Under the pieces are notes generated by a model that had not been told where the DNA came from, did not search any database, and saw only the letters and a list, made by a program, of their open reading frames with translations. A program made the translations under genes and the position numbers. Below are positions 1 to 5,186 of a stretch of 6,937 nucleotides of DNA, piece by piece. The stretch lies in contig NZ_CALEDC010000186.1 of NCBI RefSeq assembly GCF_937949835.1, positions 1 to 6,937 of the forward strand. The letters run 5' to 3'. The DNA is from an uncultured Campylobacter sp. Its GTDB lineage: Bacteria > Campylobacterota > Campylobacteria > Campylobacterales > Campylobacteraceae. Within the stretch, counting starts at the first letter, position 1, and each line of letters begins with the position of its first letter.

Positions 1-17
1 CCTGCGATCAGTATCAT
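1..17 (-). CDS. kdsA: Partial 5' end of a gene, probably kdsA (KDO-8-phosphate synthase)
   Basis: On the minus strand an ATG at 17-15 opens a frame reading MILIAG before the window ends. It is preceded at good spacing (7 nt) by a clear AAGGA ribosome binding site at about 25-29, so the start is well supported even though only five full codons and part of a sixth are visible. Epsilonproteobacterial KdsA proteins, which condense phosphoenolpyruvate with arabinose-5-phosphate in lipopolysaccharide KDO synthesis, begin with an MILIAGPCVIE-like sequence. The identification rests on that resemblance alone. The gene lies downstream of the transglycosylase gene in the same direction and may be cotranscribed with it. 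That a gene starts here is fairly sure; its identity is tentative. Confidence 0.45.
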
Positions 18-32
18 TAAAGTATCCTTTTT

Positions 33-62
33 TAAAATTTGCGCGATTTTAGCGAAATTTTA
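33..62. other. Stem-loop between the transglycosylase gene and the downstream start
   Basis: TAAAATTT at 33-40 pairs with AAATTTTA at 55-62. An inner CGC (42-44)/GCG (52-54) pair surrounds a 7-nt loop, and G41 is bulged. No T-run follows in the minus direction, so it is not a standard terminator. It could stabilise or space the mRNA of two cotranscribed genes. Confidence 0.3.
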
Positions 63-69
63 CTAACTC

Positions 70-657
70 TTAATAGGGCTTGCCGAAAAATTTCTCGTAA
101 TGCTCGTAAAAGCGCTTGTAGTAGGGGTTTGAGTAGCGTTTGCGCATGCCGTAGTTGTAGCACTCGATCGTGTCTTTGATATTTTTGTCTTTAGCGTTCC
201 AGCATTTGCGCAGGATTTTGGCGCATTTGGTGAGGTTATACATCGGGTTGAATATATAATCTATCTCATTTTGGCTGAAATTTACGGCGTTTAGCTGCCC
301 GAGTCCTACGTCGATGCTAAATCCGTCCTCATACAGGTACTTGGCGATCTGCACGGCGTAAATTTCGTTTGCCGGTATGATCGTAACGACCCATTTGCTG
401 GAATTTAGGCTGTAGTTGCTCGTTTTGATGCGGATATTTTGATTGCGCAGGCCTCCAAAATAATCGGCGTTTGCTTTGTTTGTCAAAAAGGAGATCGTGT
501 AGGGCTCGAAGTCGCTTTCGATTTTGACGATGGTGTAGAGGATCTCGGGCTTGACGCCTTCATTTTGCGCCACCGCGGCGATGGCGTTTACGATCTCATT
601 CGGCGAGTAAGCGGGGGCTTGAAGCGCTAAAAACAGGGCGAAAACCAACTTTTTCAT
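70..657 (-). CDS. Secreted lytic transglycosylase-like protein (SLT domain)
   Basis: The 195-residue product has a short Sec signal peptide (MKKLVFALFLALQAPAYS, cleavage near residues 16-18) and a compact SLT/lysozyme-like domain. The family motifs appear in order. IESDF at 46-50 carries the catalytic Glu47. GLGQLN at 118-123 corresponds to the usual GLMQ-type strand, NP lies at 137-138, and ECYNYG at 165-170 matches the AxxYNxG helix end. Proteins of this size resemble VirB1/IpgF-type transglycosylases, which cleave murein beta-1,4 bonds in the periplasm, either for general wall turnover or to make room for an envelope machine. No secretion-system genes are visible here, so a housekeeping role is as likely. 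Three cysteines (145, 152, 166) may form a disulfide. The ATG at 657-655 is supported by the signal peptide; its ribosome binding site is weak. It has visibly higher G+C than the genes right of the tRNAs, fitting core chromosome. The annotation as an SLT-fold protein is firm; its biological role is not. Confidence 0.8.
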   Translation of the reverse strand: MKKLVFALFLALQAPAYSPNEIVNAIAAVAQNEGVKPEILYTIVKIESDFEPYTISFLTNKANADYFGGLRNQNIRIKTSNYSLNSSKWVVTIIPANEIYAVQIAKYLYEDGFSIDVGLGQLNAVNFSQNEIDYIFNPMYNLTKCAKILRKCWNAKDKNIKDTIECYNYGMRKRYSNPYYKRFYEHYEKFFGKPY

Positions 658-695
658 CTAAATTTACCGAGCCTTTGATAAAATTTTATGTCGCA

Positions 696-704
696 AGTAT
701 AGCA
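696..704 (-). promoter_or_regulatory. Extended -10 promoter for the transglycosylase gene
   Basis: Read on the minus strand, TGCTATACT is an extended -10 (TGnTATAnT) lying 39 nt before the ATG, giving a predicted leader of about 30 nt. No convincing -35 is seen, which is usual for Campylobacter sigma-70 promoters. Confidence 0.45.
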
Positions 705-755
705 CAATTTCAGTCTTTTCATCATTGTTTAAGTGAAAATTAATCGTATTGGATA

Positions 756-761
756 TATAAT
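756..761 (+). promoter_or_regulatory. -10 box of the tRNA cluster promoter
   Basis: A perfect TATAAT lies 24 nt before the first tRNA base, inside an AT-rich stretch, with no good -35. Its position suits transcription of the Val-Asp-Lys cluster as one precursor. Confidence 0.5.
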
Positions 762-785
762 CACATTTCTTTTTTAAACCCAAAC

Positions 786-861
786 GGTCGCTTAGCTCAG
801 CTGGTAGAGCGCCACCCTTACAAGGTGGATGTCGCAGGTTCGATCCCTACAGCGACCACCA
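786..861 (+). tRNA. tRNA-Val (anticodon TAC)
   Basis: A 76-nt cloverleaf. Acceptor GGTCGCT at 786-792 pairs with AGCGACC at 851-857, followed by ACCA, so CCA is encoded. The anticodon stem CCACC/GGTGG holds loop CTTACAA with anticodon TAC (valine). The T-arm has the canonical GGTTCGATCC. It is the first gene of a three-tRNA cluster. Confidence 0.96.
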
Positions 862-864
862 TTT

Positions 865-911
865 TGAAATCCTTGGATTTCATACTTCTTTGGCACTTGC
901 ACTGCGAGTGC
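865..911 (+). other. Two hairpins in the Val-Asp tRNA spacer
   Basis: TGAAATC (865-871) and GATTTCA (876-882) form a perfect 7-bp stem around CTTG. GCACT (899-903) and AGTGC (907-911) form a second, tight stem followed by GATTTTT. They may guide precursor tRNA processing or act as a weak internal terminator; both roles are inferred from structure only. Confidence 0.4.
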
Positions 912-921
912 GATTTTTGGT

Positions 922-998
922 GCGACGGTAGTTCAGCTGGTTAGAATGCCGCCCTGTCACGGCGGAGGTCGTGGGTTCGAGCCCCATTCGTCGCGCCA
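922..998 (+). tRNA. tRNA-Asp (anticodon GTC)
   Basis: A 77-nt cloverleaf. Acceptor GCGACGG at 922-928 pairs with TCGTCGC at 988-994 (one G-T pair), with discriminator G995 and encoded CCA. The anticodon stem CCGCC/GGCGG encloses CTGTCAC with anticodon GTC (aspartate). The T-arm is GTGGGTTCGAGCCCCAT. Confidence 0.96.
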
Positions 999-1009
999 CT
1001 TCTTACGAT

Positions 1010-1085
1010 GTCTTGCTAGCTCAGTAGGTAGAGCATCTCACTTTTAATGAGGGGGTCGTTGGTTCGAATCCAACGCAGGACACCA
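1010..1085 (+). tRNA. tRNA-Lys (anticodon TTT), likely island insertion site
   Basis: A 76-nt cloverleaf. Acceptor GTCTTGC at 1010-1016 pairs with GCAGGAC at 1075-1081, then A1082 and encoded CCA. Anticodon loop CTTTTAA gives TTT (lysine). The gene is intact, and a P4-type integrase begins 238 bp downstream in the same orientation. P4-family integrases commonly recombine in the 3' half of tRNA genes and restore it on insertion, so the T-arm to CCA segment (about 1055-1085) is the likely att core. No second copy of this segment is present in the window. Confidence 0.96.
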
Positions 1086-1127
1086 TCTATCAAATTTCCC
1101 CCCTATTTTTAGTTTTTTGATTTTTTT

Positions 1128-1155
1128 AAAAGCCCTACATGACGGCTTTTTCAAA
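1128..1155 (+). terminator. Rho-independent terminator after the tRNA cluster
   Basis: AAAAGCC (1128-1134) and GGCTTTT (1144-1150) form a 7-bp stem with a 9-nt loop that runs into TTTTTC. The next bases are again T-rich. It lies 43 bp after tRNA-Lys. The A-run on the other side would also let it act in the reverse direction. Confidence 0.55.
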
Positions 1156-1200
1156 TTTTTTCAAAAAAATTTCAAATGCTAAAAACGCTAGATTATACAG

Positions 1201-1250
1201 GTAGTTTAAGAGAAACTACTATATATTAAAAAATGTATAGTAGTTCTTAA
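1201..1250. repeat. Overlapping inverted repeats upstream of the integrase promoter
   Basis: Three related GTAGTT/AACTAC arms lie in 50 bp. GTAGTTT (1201-1207) is inverted against AAACTAC (1213-1219). AACTACTATA (1214-1223) is a perfect 10-bp inverted match to TATAGTAGTT (1236-1245), extended by TTAAG (1206-1210)/CTTAA (1246-1250) after a 3-nt bulge. The two hairpins share the middle arm and so exclude each other. They end three bases before the -35 box of the integrase promoter, so they fit an operator, integrase arm or excisionase sites, or alternative structures in read-through RNA from the tRNAs. Confidence 0.7.
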
Positions 1251-1252
1251 GC

Positions 1253-1281
1253 TTGTTAAACTCTTTGGAAACTTTTATAAT
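1253..1281 (+). promoter_or_regulatory. Sigma-70 promoter of the P4-type integrase gene
   Basis: TTGTTA (1253-1258) and TATAAT (1276-1281) are separated by exactly 17 nt. The predicted start near 1288 gives a leader of about 35 nt that contains the ribosome binding site AAAGGA at 1309-1314. The inverted repeats directly upstream suggest control at this promoter. Confidence 0.6.
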
Positions 1282-1323
1282 TTGTCCTATGAAACTATAT
1301 TAAATTTTAAAGGATAAGCGGTT

Positions 1324-2550
1324 ATGAAAGTTTTTTCTAAAATTAAAGACGATCCGGCTTTTAAAACGGACCCCGATAAAGTTATCAGAAATTTCTCCTT
1401 ACCTCATCGCAAAAATACTATGGTAGAAATGATTGATGAGCATATAGCAGTTAGATTTTACCGCTCATCTAATAAAAAGGGAGAGCAAACTATCCATAGG
1501 CACTATCACTACTCAATAGGCGGCAAGCTGATTAAGTCTTTAGGCAATGCAGATGAGATAAGTCTTAATGAAGCCGAGGAAGCGCTTAAAGGTTTAATAG
1601 TAGATGGTTCTACTAAACTAGCCGCCCCAAGTAATACTCTAGCGAGTGTTTACCAGCAGTTTTGCAGACATAACGGCAACGTCGCATCAGCAACCTCTAA
1701 AAGACGAGATATGAGCTTTAAGGCTTTAAGGGATATTTGTGACAAAGATATAAACAAGATAAGTAAAAAGGATATTATGCCGATACTGGATTACTACTAC
1801 GATAATGAAAAATACGCTTCCTTGGAAATTTTATTCAAACTTATTAAAAGACTATTCAGATATGCTCGCATAAGAGATATTTCTAAAAATCCATTATTTG
1901 CAGAAGAGGTGTTTAAGGACTTTTATAATATACCTCGCCATAGCGAATACCCATATATAAAAGATGACTTGGATTTAACCGTACTTATTAAATTTATTAT
2001 GAACTATCCTCACCAAATAGGAGTTAAGAATGCTTTGATATTCGGACTGCTTACGGGGCTAAGAAGCTCAAACGTAAGAAATTTAACTCATGAGCATTTA
2101 AAAATAGGCGATGATGGGGAATACTACTTACTATTTCCGCAAGATGAGAATAAGGTAAAAAGCAATGGAGATGAACATCTGGGACTTCCTAGAGAAGTAG
2201 GGCAATGGCTGCAAACATTACATCCTCATCATAGCCACTGCCCGTTATGCTTTGCCAATACGCAAGGCGAAGTACTAAGCGATATGACTCTAGTTAAAGC
2301 GCTTAAAACCTATGCTCCCGTAATAGCTAAGAATAGATTGGTCTTTCACTCTTTTAGAAAGATACTAGAAACCTTTGCATATGAAAAAATCCATGAGAAC
2401 AAGCTGGATCCTTATAGCATTGAACGCACCCTTTTTCATGCACAAAAAGAGATACAAAAGATTTATAACAAAGCTACGAATATTGAGAATACGCGTAGGG
2501 TTCTAACATGGTGGCTAGGTTATTTAAAGGGGTTGGGGTTTAAATTTTAA
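1324..2550 (+). CDS. P4-type tyrosine integrase of the tRNA-Lys island
   Basis: The 408-residue protein catalyses site-specific integration and excision through a 3'-phosphotyrosine intermediate. The N-terminal ~100 residues correspond to the arm-binding domain of P4-like integrases, residues ~105-205 to the SAM-like core-binding domain, and ~215-400 to the catalytic domain. All catalytic residues are visible: Arg247 in GLLTGLRSSNV, His342 and Arg345 in FHSFRK, His372 in LFHAQKE and nucleophile Tyr381 in KIYNKA. A Lys at 277 or 279 is the probable beta-hairpin lysine. The tail RRVLTWWLGYL is typical of the P4 family. Length is normal and the frame intact, so it may be active. The ATG at 1324 has AAAGGA at 9-nt spacing. 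An unusual His/Cys cluster (HPHHSHCPLC, 300-309) interrupts the catalytic domain. Its place downstream of tRNA-Lys marks it as the island integrase. Confidence 0.9.
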   Translation: MKVFSKIKDDPAFKTDPDKVIRNFSLPHRKNTMVEMIDEHIAVRFYRSSNKKGEQTIHRHYHYSIGGKLIKSLGNADEISLNEAEEALKGLIVDGSTKLAAPSNTLASVYQQFCRHNGNVASATSKRRDMSFKALRDICDKDINKISKKDIMPILDYYYDNEKYASLEILFKLIKRLFRYARIRDISKNPLFAEEVFKDFYNIPRHSEYPYIKDDLDLTVLIKFIMNYPHQIGVKNALIFGLLTGLRSSNVRNLTHEHLKIGDDGEYYLLFPQDENKVKSNGDEHLGLPREVGQWLQTLHPHHSHCPLCFANTQGEVLSDMTLVKALKTYAPVIAKNRLVFHSFRKILETFAYEKIHENKLDPYSIERTLFHAQKEIQKIYNKATNIENTRRVLTWWLGYLKGLGFKF

Positions 2551-3030
2551 GGGGAGAGATGAGTTAAAAAAAAGGATAGTTTCTTAGGGGGTTTGCGCGG
2601 TTGTTGATTGAACAGAATACATCCGGCAAGCTTAAAGTAATATATACGGCAAATACCATAGATATAGCAAAGCTCTTGCCATAAACGGATAAATACTATA
2701 AACATACAGAGGATTTTCTAATATAGCTAAGTCCTAGAAAATAACCGGGATGAGCTTACTACGTATTTCAGATATTCTAAAGCTATTAGTAAGCCCATTT
2801 AATTCATTAATTCCATAATCCATGAGTTTCATATATATAGGTAGCTTAAATTCCTCAACTAAATAAGTATTTTATCTATTACAGGGATAAATTCTCTTCT
2901 TACTAAGTGCCGTTTAAATATGCTTTTTATATTTTATAACTTTTCGGAATATTTCTTTGCTAAAGCAGCTCCTTATTGCAGATAGCAAATTCTGGGAATA
3001 TTCTTATGCGGTCTTGCTTTGATAAGGTAT
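2551..3030. other. Gene-poor stretch with inverted repeats and decayed coding traces
   Basis: No intact gene is seen between the integrase stop and the restored end of the second recombinase. Two perfect 8-bp inverted repeats stand out: ATTTTCTA (2713-2720)/TAGAAAAT (2735-2742) and GCTTACTA (2754-2761)/TAGTAAGC (2787-2794). Neither is followed by a convincing T-run. Part of the stretch may be a broken minus-strand gene, listed separately. Confidence 0.5.
2632..3000 (-). pseudogene. Possible decayed gene of unknown function
   Basis: One minus-strand frame reads as protein-like blocks separated by stops: SCFSKEIFRKVIKYKKHI, then from an ATG at 2832 MKLMDYGINELNGLTNS continuing to ...RSKLIPVIF, then DLAILENPLYVY continuing to ...LLYLWYLPYILL, ending at the TAA at 2634-2632. 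A neighbouring frame contributes REFIPVIDKILI, which resembles the RSKLIPVIF block and suggests an internal repeat. Interrupting stops are TAA (near 2915), TAA (2874-2872) and TAG (2736-2734). The alternating hydrophobic and charged pattern is more gene-like than random AT-rich DNA, but no family is recognised. It could equally be chance, so confidence is low. Confidence 0.25.
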
Positions 3031-3076
3031 TTAAATGTCGAGAGAATATAATCTAGCTATCCTCTCTTTAATCAAA

Positions 3077-3134
3077 CCTAAGTAATGCCTATAATCAAGC
3101 CAATAATGCCTATAGCCCAACCAAGTAATGCCTA
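3077..3134 (-). repeat. Three tandem 21-22 bp repeats at the recombinase 3' end
   Basis: The 9-mer TAATGCCTA occurs at 3083, 3104 and 3126 on the plus strand (spacing 21 and 22). Read on the minus strand each unit begins AGGCATTA, encoding Arg-His-Tyr. Unit 1 (AGG at 3133-3131) is 22 nt and unit 2 (AGG at 3111-3109) is 21 nt; unit 3 starts at 3090. Reading RHYxxxx per 21 nt, the units duplicate the segment with the catalytic tyrosine. The extra base in unit 1 puts units 2 and 3 out of frame. Confidence 0.8.
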
Positions 3135-4006
3135 GTTATCTCTACTCTTGAATGCCCCATATCTATAGATACCTGAGCTAAAGCTTCTATATGACTCATA
3201 CCCTCTTTACGTAACTCTTCGTATCTTTCTTGAGCGAAGTTATATCTAAGCCCATGTGTTCCTCTTTTGTCCGCTCCTGCTGCTTTTAGATCCTTTACGT
3301 AAGCATTCTTTGGGGCATAGTATCCTGCTTCTTTGGCAAGCCTTAGCTGCCTTATGGTTTTATCGCTTAGCTTTTTAGTGCTGTAGCATAAGCCGTTCTT
3401 GCTGCCGAGTATGGTTATACTATTATCGTCGTTAATCTCCCATTTGTCTGAATTGATAGCATCATCCAGTCTTAGCCCCGCTTCTAATTGCAGCTTAGCG
3501 GATATATAATACAGTGAGCTTAATTGCATATTGTTTATGATCTTATATGGATCTTCATAGGCTCTGTTATAATGCCTTTTACGAAGGTTCATACCCTTTT
3601 TCTTAAATTCTTTGCGGATATCCGTAATATCTTTTCCAGATACGTTTAGCCCTAGCTTACTACAATTATCAAAGGTTTTTGCTAATGCCGATATGTAGGT
3701 ATTAAGTGTTCCTCCGCTTATTTCGTTTGCTTTTAGCAGTAGCCACTCTCTTGCACTGCTAGCATTAATGTTTTGCATTATTTTTTGACCGTGTTTGGCT
3801 TTAAGAAATTCTATATATTGAGTAGTTACCGCTCTTAAGTTTTGAATGCTTTTAATGCTATGAGCGTATATGCTTTTTGTATGACCGTTTTGTCCTTTAA
3901 GCTCGCTATTGCGCCTTACGTTACTTTTAGATATTCCGATACCGTTTGCTTGCTTCATAATCTGAGAGATAATAGCTTTAGCGTTCATTCTGGTGTGTAG
4001 AGCCAT
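3110..4006 (-). CDS. Second tyrosine recombinase (Integrase_1-like), C-terminal frameshift suspected
   Basis: The 298-residue protein is unrelated in architecture to the P4-type integrase. Residues ~50-125 form a SAM-like core-binding domain and ~155-295 the catalytic domain. Visible catalytic residues are Arg179 in LEAGLRLDDA, probable Lys203 in GSKNG, His251 and Arg254 in THGLRYNFAQERYEEL, His285 in MGHSRVEITRHYL and nucleophile Tyr294. The HGLR(Y/H)xxAQxRY and GHSRxxITRxYL signatures resemble proteobacterial phage-type integrases of the Integrase_1 family. The ATG at 4006 has AAAGG 9 nt upstream, and the gene starts 11 bp after the HTH gene stop, so the two form an operon. The frame ends at TAG (3112-3110) inside a tandem repeat. 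Removing one base from CCC at 3116-3118 would continue it to a TAA at 3033-3031 (324 residues), adding two more RHY heptapeptides and a basic tail. Since Tyr294 precedes the break, the short form may still be active. Confidence 0.85.
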   Translation of the reverse strand: MALHTRMNAKAIISQIMKQANGIGISKSNVRRNSELKGQNGHTKSIYAHSIKSIQNLRAVTTQYIEFLKAKHGQKIMQNINASSAREWLLLKANEISGGTLNTYISALAKTFDNCSKLGLNVSGKDITDIRKEFKKKGMNLRKRHYNRAYEDPYKIINNMQLSSLYYISAKLQLEAGLRLDDAINSDKWEINDDNSITILGSKNGLCYSTKKLSDKTIRQLRLAKEAGYYAPKNAYVKDLKAAGADKRGTHGLRYNFAQERYEELRKEGMSHIEALAQVSIDMGHSRVEITRHYLVGL

Positions 4007-4017
4007 GATATATACCT

Positions 4018-4431
4018 TTATCTTTTTAATAGTCTTGCTACGCTTGATTTACTGGTTTGTATGCCGTAGTTTTTCCATAGAATATCTGCTATTTTTTGAT
4101 AGCTATGGCCGCTTTTATGTAGGGATTTTAAGCAATCCTTATAATCTGCTATTTTTGATTTGGTCGGTTTTTTCTTTGGGCCTAGTAGCTTTTTATACTC
4201 TTTATTTACTACTTCGCTTAAAGCTCTTTTATCTACCTTCATATCTTTATAATAGTGCAATATACCATTAAGTGCATTATCCGCTCTTTTCTTATCGTGC
4301 CTTGCTCTACTAATATATGAGATAAAGGTATTTACTAGCCATATAAGCTCATTCTGATTAGCAGTTTCTTGAGCTTTATCGTTAAAGACCTTTATGCCTT
4401 TCTTGACTCTTAAAAGATTTTCGTAATGCAT
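4018..4431 (-). CDS. Small HTH DNA-binding protein, operon partner of the recombinase
   Basis: The 137-residue protein is basic and soluble. The N-terminal ~85 residues are helical with no recognised family. A Lys/Pro-rich linker (GPKKKPTKSK, 84-93) leads to a C-terminal helix-turn-helix at ~97-136, with SYQKIADILWKNYGI as the first helices and SKSSVARLLK as the likely recognition helix, a resolvase/homeodomain-like pattern. The ATG at 4431 is supported by a strong AAAGGAG 5 nt upstream. The stop overlaps the region of the recombinase ribosome binding site, indicating coupled expression. Plausible roles are directionality factor (excisionase-like), repressor of the operon, or binder of the adjacent repeat array; the position supports a shared job with the recombinase but does not decide among these. 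Confidence 0.65.
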   Translation of the reverse strand: MHYENLLRVKKGIKVFNDKAQETANQNELIWLVNTFISYISRARHDKKRADNALNGILHYYKDMKVDKRALSEVVNKEYKKLLGPKKKPTKSKIADYKDCLKSLHKSGHSYQKIADILWKNYGIQTSKSSVARLLKR

Positions 4432-4440
4432 ACTCGCTCC

Positions 4441-4461
4441 TTTGTGATAGATTTTGTGATA
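4441..4461 (-). promoter_or_regulatory. Direct-repeat operator candidate in the HTH gene leader
   Basis: Two identical 9-mers, TATCACAAA on the minus strand (4461-4453 and 4449-4441), are spaced 12 bp and lie between the -10 box and the ribosome binding site, the last copy running into AAAGGAG. Protein binding here would block both transcription and translation start, so autoregulation by the HTH protein is a reasonable guess. Confidence 0.5.
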
Positions 4462-4482
4462 AATTTAAAGATTACCGCTCCT

Positions 4483-4488
4483 ATTATA
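4483..4488 (-). promoter_or_regulatory. -10 box of the HTH-recombinase operon
   Basis: A perfect TATAAT on the minus strand lies 51 nt before the HTH gene ATG, flanked by CTCC and GGAG in inverted orientation. No clear -35 is visible. The predicted leader of about 45 nt contains the paired TATCACAAA repeats. Confidence 0.55.
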
Positions 4489-4510
4489 ACGGGAGAATAA
4501 AAAAATGCCA

Positions 4511-4800
4511 GGAAGCTTTATTGATTATAGAAGACTCATTTTTTTAGAAGCTCGATAGAGCATCATTGTTTTTAGAAGCGTCATTGCGCTTCGTTGTTTT
4601 TCGATAGATTCATTGTCTTTTCAGAAGCTCTATTTTTTCAACAGCTTAGTTGTTTTTTTTCAGAACTTCATCGGTTTCTATGAGGCTTCATTGTTTCTTA
4701 GAGGCCTTATTATGCTTAATTGCTTTTTCATAGGCCTCATTGTCTTTTTACCAGCTTTATTGCTTTCATAAAGCCCCATTGTTTCTTATAAAAAGGCTCG
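4511..4800 (+). repeat. Array of degenerate ~20-bp tandem repeats
   Basis: About fifteen imperfect units with plus-strand consensus near GAAGCTTCATTGTTTTTT follow each other without spacers. The ATTG-like anchor recurs at 4520, 4538, 4565, 4583, 4593, 4612, 4632, 4649, 4670, 4690, 4709, 4719, 4739, 4759 and 4778, so steps cluster at 17-21 bp, with two half-steps of 10. That period matches two DNA turns, not a codon multiple. Several units form hairpins, e.g. GAAGCG/CGCTTC (4575-4592), GCTC/GAGC around 4550-4561 and GAGGCC (4701-4706)/GGCCTC (4733-4738). The array starts just upstream of the HTH-recombinase promoter. It may be a phased protein-binding array, a recombination or replication site, or the relic of a Lys-rich heptad-coding repeat. 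Confidence 0.75.
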
Positions 4801-4937
4801 GTGATAGAGAATGGTAGAATCTGATATTGCGGATGTTTTGAGAGGCATAGGGGGTAGGGAATTATGAAGGGATAAGGCATTCGTTTTTAGGATTGGGTTT
4901 TTAATGTGGAGGATTTCAGGGGTTGGTTTTGAGTGGG

Positions 4938-5078
4938 ATGTTTTGGTTGAAGGGTGTATGTGAATTGGACTTTGAAGAGCGTAAAGGGTGCGAATATGTT
5001 GTAGTTTATGGAATCAACCTAGTTCTTTTTGGGATTTTTAAGAAGAGTAAAGGTCGCAAGCATAAAAAACCCATGTAA
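4938..5078 (+). CDS. Doubtful small ORF, 46 residues, hydrophobic plus basic tail
   Basis: The frame opens at ATG 4938 and ends at TAA 5078. It can be read back in frame to the upstream TAA at 4902-4904, which would allow a TTG start at 4923 ten bases after GGAGG (4908-4912). The product has an acidic middle (ELDFEERKG), a hydrophobic stretch (YVVVYGINLVLFGIF) and a strongly basic end (KKSKGRKHKKPM), as in small membrane proteins or type I toxins. It lies in compositionally skewed DNA, has no recognised family and could be a chance open frame. Confidence 0.2.
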   Translation: MFWLKGVCELDFEERKGCEYVVVYGINLVLFGIFKKSKGRKHKKPM

Positions 5079-5186
5079 GGATGGAGATGTTTGTAGAATT
5101 TTGCCTATACTCATGCAAGCATTTTAAATTTACCGTATCAAAATTTAATCATTTGACTAGCTATGGTTTTAAAATATACGACAACT

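Noticed and set aside
439..630. Plus-strand open frame opposite the transglycosylase gene
   Set aside because: It is antisense to a gene with signal peptide and SLT motifs, has no ribosome binding site and no recognisable domain; a shadow.
3040..3067. Terminator for the HTH-recombinase operon (AGAGA/TCTCT pair)
   Set aside because: Only five base pairs, a long loop and no T-run in the minus direction; it also lies in the restored reading frame.
3993..4271. Plus-strand hydrophobic open frame of 92 residues
   Set aside because: It overlaps antisense the HTH and recombinase genes, both of which have good start signals and family motifs; the hydrophobicity comes from reading Lys/Asn-rich codons backwards.
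4511..4800. CRISPR array
   Set aside because: Units follow one another without unique spacers, are strongly degenerate, and no cas gene is present.
4511..4800. Shufflon-type recombination sites for the neighbouring recombinase
   Set aside because: Shufflon sites are well-conserved 19-bp repeats in inverted orientation separating coding segments; here the units are degenerate, head-to-tail and non-coding.
4785..5030. Long minus-strand open frame through the G-skewed stretch
   Set aside because: The strand has almost no G, so TAG and TGA are rare by composition; the frame has no good start and a Ser/Thr/Pro-rich low-complexity product.
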